From assembly GCA_038496445.1 (NCBI GenBank), contig JALMLS010000487.1:186001-250000 (forward strand): DNA of 64,000 nt. The letters run 5' to 3'. Positions 9,601 through 21,228 of the stretch are shown here, one piece after another (position 1 is the first letter of the stretch; each line of letters begins with the position of its first letter). The notes under the pieces were generated by a model. That model saw nothing but the letters and a program-made list of their open reading frames with translations. It was not told the origin of the DNA and did no database searches. The DNA is from Trichosphaerium sp. ATCC 40318. Taxonomy: Eukaryota; Discosea; Flabellinia; Trichosidae. Position numbers and translations under genes: made by a program.

Positions 9601-12600
9601 TTAAGGTTCTGAGCACTCCATGTTGCTCTCAAGATAAGCGATTCGAGCCAGTAGTTTCGCATTGGCTTCCTCTAAAGCTGTGTTTGCTTGGTTTAGCTTT
9701 TCCAGCTTGGCATTGTCTTCCTCCAACTTTGCGATTCTCTCTTTTTGCTTGGCATTATCTTGTTCTAGTTTAACGATTTGATTGTATTTTTTGGTATTGG
9801 TTTTCTCTAGTATTGCGTTGGCTTGTCTCAAATCTTCTAGTCCAGTGTTTGATACATGGATGTTCTTTTTTTGTTGTGTGTATGTTTGCTCAGGTTGATT
9901 CGGCTTTGCACCTGCCCATAATTGTCTTTGTACAAAGTAAATTAGCAAACCTTTTTATGTTAATGTAGTCGTACCGTGTATTTTTGAACGACTCGCCATC
10001 AGACAGCTCATCATCGGACAAGTCATCTGACTCACTGATATCTTCTGATATTGAAAGCTCTGTGTTTTTTGTATTTTTATTTCCACTCTGTTTGATGGCA
10101 TTAGTCTGGGAAGACTCTTTTGACACTTTGTTTGATTTCTTCTTGGGAGTTTTTTTTTCCTGTCCACGTTTCTTTGGTTTCCTTACAACCTTAATAATAT
10201 ATCGAGCAATGGCTTGAATATCTACATGAATAAGTATTTAATACTGACGCTTCACGTTGGTACCTTGAGCTACAACCAACTCATCATATACATACTTCTC
10301 AATATTTTCTTTAACTGCTTCACCTTTTTTGTTTACCACTGCATAATGACTTTGGTATCCGGGTTTAATAGGCTTGCCCATAAAGTTGACGCTGTCGTTA
10401 GGATTTTCTAGTACCTACTTGTACTTTAGATAACAGGTTAACCAATGTTTCATACAGGATACACGTTTCCTGGAGTAACTAAACTAAGAATCAGTGTTTT
10501 TTCAGTTCCTGAATGGTCATATGCGCAAGCATAAGTGATACTACTCTATTGTATATTGTTAAACAAGAGAAGCAGTTTGATGTTATAGTACTGTAAAGTA
10601 GATTCCTTGTCCGTAGTATCCAGCATCCAATGCACTTACAGTTCCGAATCCAGCTTTTACAATACTCTCAGCTGCTTTTTTACTCGTACCATGAACCATC
10701 AATATCACTGGTAACTAAGCAAGCTGGTTAGTAAAGATATTTTGACAAACAATACCGGTTGAGGTGAACTATCTGTATCATCATTATTACTCTGATTGGT
10801 TGTTGTCAGTGCATTAAACTTTCGGTAAACACCCTCTCTGTAATTCATGCCATACTCCTTCCAACCTTCCTTTTTAAACAAGCTGGGAAGTTCTCTATAA
10901 CATGTTTAGAACCACAAAAAAGGATATATAAACTATGGAATTAACATACAAGTGCCTGTGGCTTAGTATTTGGTTGGCCCTTCCAAAGTTTTCTACTAAG
11001 ATATCATTATGTACAAGACTTGCCTCAACAATGGTGTGATCATTGTAGCCGTGCATTCTCGACATGCTTTGTTGGAGAACGCTAAATTCTCTAACTGCCA
11101 CTTTGTCATCTGGATCAAGGAGGTTTAGAGTTCTGTAGTCTGTTGCCTTTACCACTGCACCCCTTTGCGGGAGTGAATACAAGAAAATGTAGTAGTTGTA
11201 CTAATTTGTACGCACATGTTTTTTGGTCTGTCCCAATTGTATGCAAAATGCAATCGTGGATTTAGATCCCATGCATTTTCACTTTTTACTCCTGTTAAGG
11301 GGTCATGTAGATTATCCTGAGCCAATATTAGCAACATGCTTAGTGTTTTAGATTCTGTACAATTTCGCTCTTTAGTTCATCTGTGACACCACATTGAGGA
11401 GTATTACCCCAAGCGTCATCAGGCATGTCATACAAGATACCTTTCATTAGTTTTCCATCTTGTTTCCAAAAGTGCTGGGGAAAAAAAAGTGTTATTTAAG
11501 TATAGAAGCAACTTGTAGATGTTGTACACGTGATGTGACAGTGCTGGGATCAAGAGTACAAATCAAACTACAAATTCCTTTCTCAATTGCAAGTTTAAAG
11601 TAAGAACGTGTTGGCTTTTAACAATCAGTTAATATTGGTAAACTAATGATATAATTAACATACCAAGTGCGGAAGCCATTCTAAAAGTTGTAGTTTCCAC
11701 TCTTCTTCATCTACTGCTTTCCACAGCGTGTGGCATTGTTTGCCACTAGGACAACGTTTTAAGAAACGTACAAATGAGTCGACAGATGAAGGTGTATTCG
11801 ATATCAGTTCATAAAAGAGTAACCAAAAAAACTCTTGCCACTTTTTTTTCTCCACAGGTAACACTAAATAAATTGGTTTATTTCTTATAAATATTGATGA
11901 TTGCCGTCGAGTACCTAAATTAATACTGCTTCTATCTTCAACAATTTCAATACTATTAGTGTATCTCACTTTCAAGTTATCTGCATAAAGCAAAACTGTT
12001 GTTCCATTTTCATCAACAAACTTAGCATCTGCTTTTGCTTCAATTAATAATTGTACGACTTTACTTTTGCTTCTTAATCCTGAACAGTGTGAATATTGTT
12101 GATTGTTTCAAAATACTTAACTTGCTATCTGTATAGCTGTATGGCCATGGTTATCTGTAGCATTTATATCTACTTTTGCTGAATTGATTAATGCTTCAAC
12201 AATGGTTGCATAGCCTTTTGATGCTGAAAGGTGTTAAGTAACATCATTGTATTCGCAACGTCAGTATACCTGCAATATGAAGAACTGGCCCATAATCAAT
12301 ATAGAAGTAATTGAGATCTATGTTTGGTGTGTTTATCAATAGTTTAACCATATTTTCATAGCCTTCTGATACTGAGAAGTGTCATTAGCATATTGTATAG
12401 TTATTATATTGTACCTGCTCTATATAAGGCATAGCGCTTGGTCTTTTCTGTTTTGTTTATCAAAAAATTAACAGTATCTGCGCGATCTTTTGATACTGAG
12501 AAGTGTGAGTATTATCTACTGTATATTTAAAAACAATGTACATGCAAAATCCAAAGCGTTATTGTCTTTATCTCCAGTTTTGTTTACAAATAGTTTAACA

Positions 12601-13307
12601 ATATCTGGATGATCACCTGATCGTACTGTGAAGTGTGAGAAACTCCATTGTATTATCACTGTACCTGCGTGATCAAAACAACATTCAGTGATATCTGCAT
12701 TGTTTTTGATCAGCAATTTAACTATATCAGTGTGTCCAGATAAAACTGATGAGTGTGAGTACTGTGTAGTTTACAAACAGAGTACCCGCCCGCAATAAAG
12801 CTGTATATCTGGAAAAATCTTGAGCGTTGATATTTACATTTGCATTTATCAACAGTTCAACAATATCTGCGTGTCCGTATGATACTGAGAAATGTGAGTA
12901 ATGTGATAAACACAATAATGCTGTACCTGCCATATGTAAAGCTGTCACTCCATTCTTTTCATGTACAGCTTCAATATTCGCTCCTGAATTTAAACACAGT
13001 GATGCAATACTTGGCAAACCATGTTGTGCTAAACTGGGTTGGTATGTATTAATGATTTTACTAATACCTGAAAATAGAAGAATTTCATTGGCTGTCTCTT
13101 GTTTGCGTAGCCTCCTCTTTAATTTATGAACTACAAATAGTTTGTAAACACATTTTATACTACCTTATTAAAGTGCACCTGTTGTAATATTGAAATATTG
13201 AAGTTCTTTCAATTCAGCTGTTGGTTCATTAAAAACTGTATGCATAATGTACGCACTAGTACCATTTATTTTTATATCCTCTGGGCTCTGGTCGGACTTG
13301 GACCACA
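9601..13307 (-). CDS. Ankyrin-repeat ADP-ribosyltransferase (PARP) with C-terminal coiled coil
   Basis: Start MWSKSDQSPEDIKING at 13305-13307, in frame with a second Met at 13245. About eight ankyrin repeats occupy 13060-12010, mostly one per exon (e.g. GHADIVELLINANVNINAQD). A middle region (12000-10830) has no domain I know. The PARP catalytic domain (about 10720-10270) shows VHGTSKKAAESIVKAGF, LDAGYYGQGIYFT and YDELVVAQ, matching the H-Y-E triad of poly(ADP-ribosyl)transferases. Then come a basic stretch (RKPKKRGQEKK), an acidic Ser/Asp-rich stretch and a heptad coiled coil (about 9880-9620) ending LESNMECSEP. Likely modifies proteins bound by its ankyrins, as tankyrase does, but lacks a visible SAM domain and places domains differently. 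Confidence 0.78.
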
Positions 13308-14054
13308 TTTTGCTACTCAAGTGTCCAATTTTTCTCTCGCGGTTAAGTTGTAAGTTTCGTTTTACCTTACCTTAATAAAAAAATGTGAATCAAAAAAGCC
13401 ATGGCCATTTTGAAATATCAATGTCTTTTGTTTCAATTTTCGTTCAGTTTTGTTACGTTCATGTTTCGCTTTTTCAGGTATCGCTTTTTTCAAAGACGAA
13501 TACGAGTGCGTTATCTAAATAAAATACTCACGCTCTAATATCACGTGGTAACTTTTTACGTGCCTGTTGACTTTTTTAGTACACGTGATAGCTCAACAAC
13601 CCTTTAGACGTTGTAAATATTAATTTTTGGGTTTGTACGTTGCGACTGTGGTGTCCTTTTCGCTAATAACCAGACGTCTTTTTATGGTCTACATTTTTCG
13701 CAATTTATTCGCTAAGCAAAACGGCACGTAGTAGTAGCAGTCTTGCTTTTGTACAGGATACGGGTTTTTGTGTACAAGAACACTGCTTTTTTTTTGTTCG
13801 AACTTTTTCGAACACTTTTCGAACATTTGATATGAGCCTTATTTCCAACGTGTAACTGCCCTTGAACATATACTAAGCACTCCCGGTACTTTCATGTGAA
13901 ATACGGTCCGACCGAACCAATATTTCCTTAGGTGACGCTAGCAACATAATGTCCGTTTTTGAGCAATCCAGTTTGGAAGAGAAACTGTATCATAATTTGT
14001 AATCTCCCTGGCGAGGTATCATTTTATGGTACCACTACGCTTCTTGTTGCGTTC
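13308..14054. other. Spacer upstream of the ankyrin-PARP gene
   Basis: About 750 nt with no convincing coding frame. It holds the promoter side of the ankyrin-PARP gene, two CACGTG motifs near 13540 and 13580 and short repeats of TTCGAAC near 13790-13825. I see nothing else. Confidence 0.4.
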
Positions 14055-14213
14055 ACAAACAGTAACCAAGGCTACGAAATTATGGTCTTTCTGTAGCGCT
14101 ACAGATACTTCAAGCTAATATCTCAGTACGACAGTTGTATGTTATCAAGATATGTCTCTCACACGTACCATAGCGCTCAGTGGTTTAGACGACGAAACGG
14201 AAGGCTGTGACTT
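14055..14213 (+). pseudogene. Truncated inverted copy of the 5' end of the LRR-BTB gene
   Basis: This stretch matches the 5' end of the LRR-BTB gene (25381-25538, other strand) with only scattered changes, e.g. both contain TAGCGCTACAGATACTTCAA and ACGACGAAACGGAAGGCTGT. It covers 5' leader plus the first 30 or so codons. An extra base after ATGTTATCAAGAT breaks the frame, and similarity ends just after the Gly-Cys-Asp codons. It is a non-functional duplicate fragment. Confidence 0.85.
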
Positions 14214-14328
14214 TGTCATAACCACAAGTTTACTCTAGAATGCTCTTTTTTTTTATTTTTTTGTTATTATTCTTTGTTAAGTTAAAAATTGTAACATAGT
14301 TTGGAAGGTGAGTAGTGTATACACAAGA

Positions 14329-17300
14329 CTAAGCAAAGGCGCCTTCAAGGTACTCAGCCATTTCTCTTTTGTGTTGCGCTGTTGAAGCACAAGCAGGAGA
14401 TGCAGCAACATGACGTCCTACAAGCAAAAGTGAGTAAAATAAATCAATCGAAAAATGCGGGAGTTAGGTTTTCTTTTTTTGAGTTTCCTACACGTACCCA
14501 TGTAACTGATATTGGCACGTTCTGGTTTTTTACTATCACGAAGAGCGGAGTCAATATGAGGCTTGATGTATGTCCAGGCACCCATATTCTTTGGTTCTAA
14601 AAAGCACAAAGTAAGTAAAAGAAAAACAAAGAAAAACAAGTTAAAAAAAAAAAAATCCAAAGACGGTCGGTTGTAGTACCTTCTTGAACCCACATGAACT
14701 CAGCGTTGGCGTATTTGTCACCAATATTTGTTACCTTTGTAAAGTGGAAAGGACATAGTTGCTCAATACGAACAAGTGCAACATCGTTAATATTATTCTT
14801 TTGGCGGTAGTTATGTAAATCGTAAAATACTTTTCCAGTACAGAAGATAACACGTCTAATCTTATCTGCAGGTGCAAGAGCTTCATGCTTGACGCTACCA
14901 GGGCCAACAGAATCATCAATAACATGGCTAAAGAAAACAAAAGTCAGTACAACTCCAAGACTAATCACAAGAACTTCGAAGAAGAAATTAAGACTTACAA
15001 AAATTTGGTGTCATCACCAATGTCGTCAAACTCATCAAGGCGAGAAGTAGCTGTACGTAAGATACTCTTATGTGTAAATACAATCAAAGGTTTTCTATAT
15101 TCACGGTGTACTTGTCTACGAAGAGCATGGAAGTAATTAGCTGGGCAAGAGCAGTTTACAACACCCATGTTGTACAACTAAGAAAAGGGTTAGTAACTGT
15201 ATTGGCAATCCATGCTTATAAACAACGTACTTGACCAATATTCTTCTCTTGTGGATCAGGTTTGAATTCAGGATCGGAATCGCATAATTGAAGGAAACGT
15301 TCAACACGTGCAGAAGAGTGCTCAGGACCCATACCTTTAAAGAAAATTTTGAGAAACAGAATATCAAAAAAAAGAAGTCTTGAAAGTTGACACGTTGTGA
15401 TCAGGATATCATCGTACCTTCGTAACCATGTGGTAGTAGTAAAACGAGACCGCTTTGACGGTACCATTTAGCTTCTCCAGCAGATAGAAATTGATCAATA
15501 ATGACCTGAGCGCCGTTTGCGAAATCACCGAACTGTGCTTCCCAAATGACAAGTTGCTTTGGTGATACTGCAGAGTAACCCAAAGAAAATCTATAAACAC
15601 AAGTATTAGGAACAAGACACTGAATACATTACCACAGAGGTGCATAATTTTAACCAAAATTAAAGTGATAAACGTACCCAAGGCAACCAAATTCAGATAG
15701 TGCGCTGTTAGCAACAACCAAGTTTTCTTTCTTGTCTGGTGTATTTTCAAGAGGTGTTATAAGGTTCCCTGTTTTTTGATCGTGTACAACAGCATGCCTA
15801 TGAGCAAAGGTACCACGCTCACAATCCTGGCCTTAACAAAGCGTAAGTGTTAAATAAACCAAGGTCTTCAAAAAACCAAAAAAACAATAGAAATGAAAGC
15901 AGTACCAGAAAGATGCACGTGTACACCGTCTTGTAATAATGTAGAAAATGCAAGAGCTTCAGCGAAACCAAAATCAATATTTTGACCAGATTCAATGTTT
16001 GTCAACCTAAGGAAGGAGTAAGGCAAATAAAAAACTAGGTCTAACAAAAAAAGGCTTAAGCAAAAAGTTCCTTCTATGAACTCTAAAAACATAAACGTTG
16101 GTTGGTGACCTGTGTACCTGCTGGCGTATACGCGCTTAATCCTTGAGTGTGGACTGAAATCTTGTGGAATAGTAGATATGGCTTTACCAACTTGTTTTAA
16201 TCGCTCAATATTGACACCAGTAGTTTTAATTTCAGCCTTGCTCTCTGGCGCTATTTTATCGTCAGTATGAAGCAAAAAAAAGCACTATGCCTGTAATGAC
16301 AAATTACGGCACAGGAGGAGTACGTCAATCAATAATTTGTCATTACACATTCAAAGTAGTTCGTTTTGTCAACGTACATTTAAAGTCTTTCCATTTAGAT
16401 TCTAACCAATCGCTCAGTTTGAATGAAGATTGTTCCTTAGCTTCTTGGTGTGCATTGTTAAGTTTTGTGTGAATATTCTTCTTGAGGTTAGAAACTTCTT
16501 CTTCAGAAATCATGCCTAGAAACCAGTTAACAATTACTCTTCCCAAAAAATATAACAGCAAATTGAAAAACTTTTCTGATCGAGGTACCTTCATCAACCA
16601 ATTGTTGAGCATACTTCTTAGCTACGGATATGTGCTTGTGAATCTTTGAGTACCTATTATTGATTAATACAACAACATATCACTCAAAGATAAAACAAGC
16701 CAAAAGAAACTTGTGGATTTTGCGTACATCATTGGTTGTGTGAACATAGGTTCGTCACCTTCATTGTGACCAAATCGTCTGAAAGCGAGTTAAAGCACAA
16801 CGCGGGGAAATTAATAAACACATACCTGTAACCGACAATATCAATAACGGCGTCTGTTTTAAACTTTGTACGCCAAGCTACAGCGAGTTTGAAACAATGA
16901 ATGACGGCTTCAGGGTTGTCTGCATTTACATGGAAAATTGGAGCCTCTGCAGACTTTACAACATCTGTACAGTACTAGTGAAACAAATTAACCGAACAAT
17001 TACAAAAGAAAGTAAGAATAAAATGCAAAAAGATTTCTAGCGAAGAATGGTTTCGATCCATTGACCTTTGGGTTATGGGCCCAACACGCTCCCTGCTGCG
17101 CCACTTCGCTTTTTACGTTGTAAAACATAGCCGTAAAAACGTAGTCTTTCAAAATTAATAGATAGACCCACGTTGACTCTGCGTATCCAAATAATTTGCG
17201 TCTCTCAACTCTCAAAAAACATTGCGTACGTTTCCTCCTCGAGCATCAGTTGTATCTGTAGTGAAACCAATCTGGTTGTTTACAATAATGTGTATTGTAC

Positions 17301-19434
17301 CGCCTGTATTGAATTTTTTTGTTTGTGTAATGTTCATGACTTCATAAACGACACCCTAAGCAAATCAACATCTCTGACATTGGCGTTTTGTTGTTTTATG
17401 AAAATAATAAATAACCAGTTACAATACCTGTCCTGCAAAAGCTGCGTCTCCGTGAATTAGAACACTCATTACTTCAGAACCATCTGTATCCCCACGCCAA
17501 TATTGTTTTGCTTTGGCCTTACCCTCAACCAATGGGTTGACAGCTTCCAAGTGAGAAGGATTAGAAGCCAATGAGATGTGAATCTAAACCCTTTAATAAA
17601 TAACATGCGAAACAAGAATATGGTTTACAACACGCAAATACGTACGTGTCCTTTGTTGTCACGTGTTGGTCTATTGTATGATGCACCCAAGTGATACTTT
17701 ACATCACCGCCTTCCTCAATACTACCATAACCACCTCTGTCAATTGAACCCTCTTTGAATTCATAAAAGATTTGTTTATGTGGTTTTCTGACAACATTAG
17801 CCAAAACGTTGAGACGACCTACAAAAAAACAAAAGTTACGTTAAGCGAAAACTCAAAAAATCCAAAAAAAAAAATGAATAAAATATCCCTCATACCTCTG
17901 TGTGACATTCCGATTACAATTTCTTTTACGCCAGCATCTGCTGCTTCATCAATCATAGTTTTCATACCAGGTATCAATACCTCAGATCCATCAACACCAA
18001 AGCTAAGCCGACAGTTAGTAAAAAAATAAAGAAAAAAACCATACTCAAACAAAATGCGTGGTTTTTATGCTTAGCTTACCGTTTTGCGTTTCCGTATTTA
18101 ATACCAATATACTGTTCAAACTCAGTAGCCCACATGAGCCTGTCCAAGAGATTAAGCTTGTCAGCTTTCGAAAATTCATAAGGTTTATCCTTTTCAATTT
18201 GTTGACGGATAAAATTACACTTAAGACGGCTGTTAATATGCATGTACTCATATCCAATATCGCCAGCATAACTAAAACGTGATAAGTACAAACCAGCGAA
18301 CGAAAAAAAAAAAATCGCATACCAGCGCTTTAGGAGCTGTAGAATTTCTCTCATTGTCTTTTTACCGCCAGTAAGGTATCCTGTCATGTTACCTGTCACT
18401 GGTAAATCAAATGTACGGTCAAGGTCTTGCTCAGAGAACTCATAGTAGTCATATTTGAGCTCTGGAGGTTCTGTACGCTCCATTAAACCCAAAGGATCGA
18501 TATTAGCCACAAGATGGCCCCTTTTGACGTGTTAGATAGTAGAAAACGTGGGTAGAGTATGTGGGGCTTGCTAGAGAGAAAATACAAATATCAAAAGGTC
18601 ATTGGTCTGATTTTTCTCGTTTTCTCAATTTCGTATTTTTCAAAAGCCTTTAAATCGTCTGGTTTAGTACGTACGCTACCTGCCAACCTCTGACGAGATT
18701 TGAGAGTCTAAGAGTTTGTGCTACGGACTCTTTTGATGGACCATATTGTGCTGGGACTAGTGTTATGCTTGTGAGTTCTTTTTCGTTGTGTAATTAAATA
18801 TAAAATGCCCTTGTTTGAACCGCGAACTATGTGTATGGTTTCATGCGCAAGGCGACAAGGGGAAAGAAAAATACAAAGTAGCGTCGTAAACGAGGATTTC
18901 TTTTTCGTACCATATCCTTGTGCTGCTGTTGGAGGTGTTGCGACTGCTTGGCCTGGCTTTGCTCCTTTTTGTACTGCGCTGTAAGAAGTTTAGTAGGAGT
19001 CAGTCTGTTTTAACCGTCATTTGAAGTCGCAACGAGCGCAAACGTTGTTTTACGCTCGGTAGACGATCAATTTTTGTGGTACAAGCGAAATTACCCAAAT
19101 AAAAATAATACTCACTCGAAGAACGCTGCCCATGAGCTATGGACTGATTTGGTGTCTTCTTGCCAACTCTCATACATGGCGTCGACATACGCTCCGTTCG
19201 TTCCGCTTAAAAAGGATTCCGACAGTTCTTCTGTTGAAGACTACGGTCAATCAGCAACATTTAGCGCACAATCGATGTACTTACCGGGGAAGGAGCTTTA
19301 GTGCAGTATGTCTGTATTTTTGTAGGAGATAGTACTGTATTATAGCGACTAGGGCCTGTTTGCCTCGTTTTGGCTATTGTTGCTCGCTTGAACCTAGAGG
19401 GAGCCTGTCGCGTACAAACCCGTCTAATGAACAT
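14329..19434 (-). CDS. OGDH: 2-oxoglutarate dehydrogenase E1 component, mitochondrial
   Basis: TPP-dependent E1 of the TCA-cycle 2-oxoglutarate dehydrogenase complex. Start at 19432-19434 with an Arg-rich mitochondrial presequence ([20 protein letters not shown]). Next come [20 protein letters not shown] (19120-19240), the [12 protein letters not shown] segment (about 18510), [16 protein letters not shown] with the TPP-domain histidine (about 17810-17920), NNQIGFTTD (about 17265) and [20 protein letters not shown] (about 16930-16974). The C-terminal end has [18 protein letters not shown] (about 15050-15110) and [13 protein letters not shown], with stop at 14329-14331. Roughly 1000 residues, as usual. 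Some twenty short introns; the one at 16975-17229 is enlarged and contains an initiator tRNA gene. Confidence 0.93.
16975..17229 (-). other. Intron of OGDH carrying a tRNA gene
   Basis: The exons on both sides are contiguous in OGDH proteins ([13 protein letters not shown] then [12 protein letters not shown]), so the 255-nt intron is well bounded (donor GTACGC, acceptor CTAG). Most other introns of the gene are far shorter. The extra length is the tRNA plus flanks shared with the intron at 268-462. Confidence 0.88.
17038..17110 (-). tRNA. tRNA-iMet: Initiator tRNA-Met (CAT), copy 2, intron-nested
   Basis: Identical over 73 nt to the gene at 314-386, with the same initiator features (A1:T72 pair, ATCGAAA T loop, CAT anticodon). 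Flanks are shared too: ACAACGTAAAAAG before the 5' end and GAAATCTTTTTGCATTTT after the 3' end, plus weaker similarity about 70 nt further upstream (GAAAGACTAC and GTCAA...GGGTCT). It is in the sense direction of OGDH. The T-run in the 3' flank is a candidate Pol III terminator. Confidence 0.96.
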
Positions 19435-19740
19435 TGTACGTATTTAGTTGTTCAAAGATCGAAACGCGAGATTGTAGTGCTTTGACTTTTTCGTGACTTT
19501 ACCCGCATTCACGGAGACTGCGTTTAGCGAGTTTATCCTACCCTCAAATTCATAAACTCAGCAACAACAACAAAAAAAAAGAGTCAAATAGAACAACGTG
19601 CTCCATTTCAAGCTAGTCTTTGCAACAAAAGTTAGTAATTCTATGAAAGGATACGTCACATCGGGTTTAAAAAAAGCACCTGTGCAGCGTTACTACTGCA
19701 CAGTGATGGATACATTATGATTCTTTTTTGATTACTTTAT
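19435..19740. other. Spacer between OGDH and the transposon
   Basis: About 300 nt upstream of the OGDH start, AT-rich, with no coding frame that I can support. It presumably holds the OGDH promoter. Confidence 0.4.
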
Positions 19741-21101
19741 CTCCTACACCCTAACAAAAAAAATCTTCACCCTAATTAAGTTTGGATGTCAACTGTGGTG
19801 CTAAAATATTTTCAAATGACCTAATATTTTTTTTCGCCATAGATATAATGTCTGTCTTGCTGTAGTACCAATGACAAACGTTACGGTGTGTATGATGGCC
19901 TGTTAATTACCTGACAGTAAAAGTACCAACCTTTCGTTTTCGCGTTTTTTTGGACTCAAGAAGTGTACCTACGTAATAATTAAACAGTTTTCTCAAATGC
20001 CAAAATAGTATAAAGGCTCAAAAGTGCTTCAATTAAAAAAAATTAGTTAAACACACCTGCAAAAGTGCTGTTGTAAAAATGAACTGATTCAATAAAAAAA
20101 AACCCACTTAACATGTACCTTGATAAATAATGGGGTTTATACTTTTATCACAATCTCGCAATATGGTTTGTATTACTTTCACAAATGGTAAAAGCATGGT
20201 ATTGGTGAAGAAAACCAGCATTACTTACTTGAACACTTTTTTGGTTGCCCATATTACATGTCATATTTTGTGCAATGCAAGTTAATGACATTTCAGGTTT
20301 TAGGTGTACTAACACTTAATATATATGTTAAGCATGTTGTAGAGTTTTAGGGTGGTAGGACTTTTTGAAAGTCAGTATAGTGTATGACAACACAAAAAAA
20401 CCAAAAAAAAAGTTGTTTTCAGATATTCATGATTAAGCTGTTCAATTCAGTGATAATTACCCACAACATCATTTTTTTACTCACCATATATGGTTTCTGT
20501 GGCTATAGTTGAAGATAACAAATTACAAGTGAAACAAAGACTTGTATTCACTAAGTAATATGATATGAATTTTTTTATTTTTGAAAGATACAAGTCGCAT
20601 TTGTCATCACTATTGCTATAAATTACACTGTGCAATACCACACATATTGACTATCACCATGAAAAGTGTGGGATGGTCGATTAGCTCTTGAGGTATTTAT
20701 ATCGAAAAATCTCTTGTGTCCATTAGTACAGAATATTGGAATTTATCAATTACACAAGGCTCGACAAGCTTAAAACTAATCTCAATATATGACAAATAGC
20801 ATTGGGTGACACTTCAGTAATTTAAACACTTTTCAAAGCTTGTGTAATCGTTAATTTTGGGAACTCGCTTTTTCTTCATTCTTTGCGCCACAAACTAACG
20901 TTTTCTGCGTTTTACACGCAAAAAATGTCATTTAAAGGTACTTTGTATACACTTTGTTCATATTTAGGTACAAGTAACTTAAACGCTAATTTTATTACTT
21001 ACAACAATGACTACACAGCGTTTCTGTACGTGTTAAAGCTACGAAATAGCGTTTAGTGAAAAAGTGTTAGGGTGAAGATTTTTTTTGTTAGGATGAGGGA
21101 G
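19741..21101. mobile_element. Non-autonomous DNA transposon with terminal inverted repeats
   Basis: The left end (about 19741-19776) and right end (about 21065-21101, reversed) share CACCCTAAC, then A8, then TCTTCACCCTAA, differing at one base over 29, with CTCC at both outer tips. A 5-bp direct repeat TTTAT flanks both ends (before 19741 and after 21101), as expected for a target-site duplication. The 1.36-kb interior is AT-rich with no long ORF, so it encodes no transposase and would need one in trans. The ends carry two CCCTAA (TTAGGG) units each. I cannot name the superfamily. Confidence 0.75.
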
Positions 21102-21228
21102 TTTATTGGTTTTTTTTTATCAATATTCATACTTCGCTCCACAAAGAAGGGTTTAAAAAATTGCTTAGTATGCTTTACAAAATTTCCTTGTAGAGGTTTA
21201 TAGGTACAGTATTTTTCTTTTGATGCGT

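Noticed and set aside
18780-18860. B-box-like GGTTCAAAC in an OGDH intron (minus strand), suggesting another nested tRNA
   Set aside because: No complementary T-stem, acceptor stem or anticodon arm can be drawn around it.
19741-21101. CCCTAA units at the transposon ends read as interstitial telomere repeats
   Set aside because: Only two units per end, inverted and separated by an A-tract, with a target duplication outside; this fits transposon termini better.
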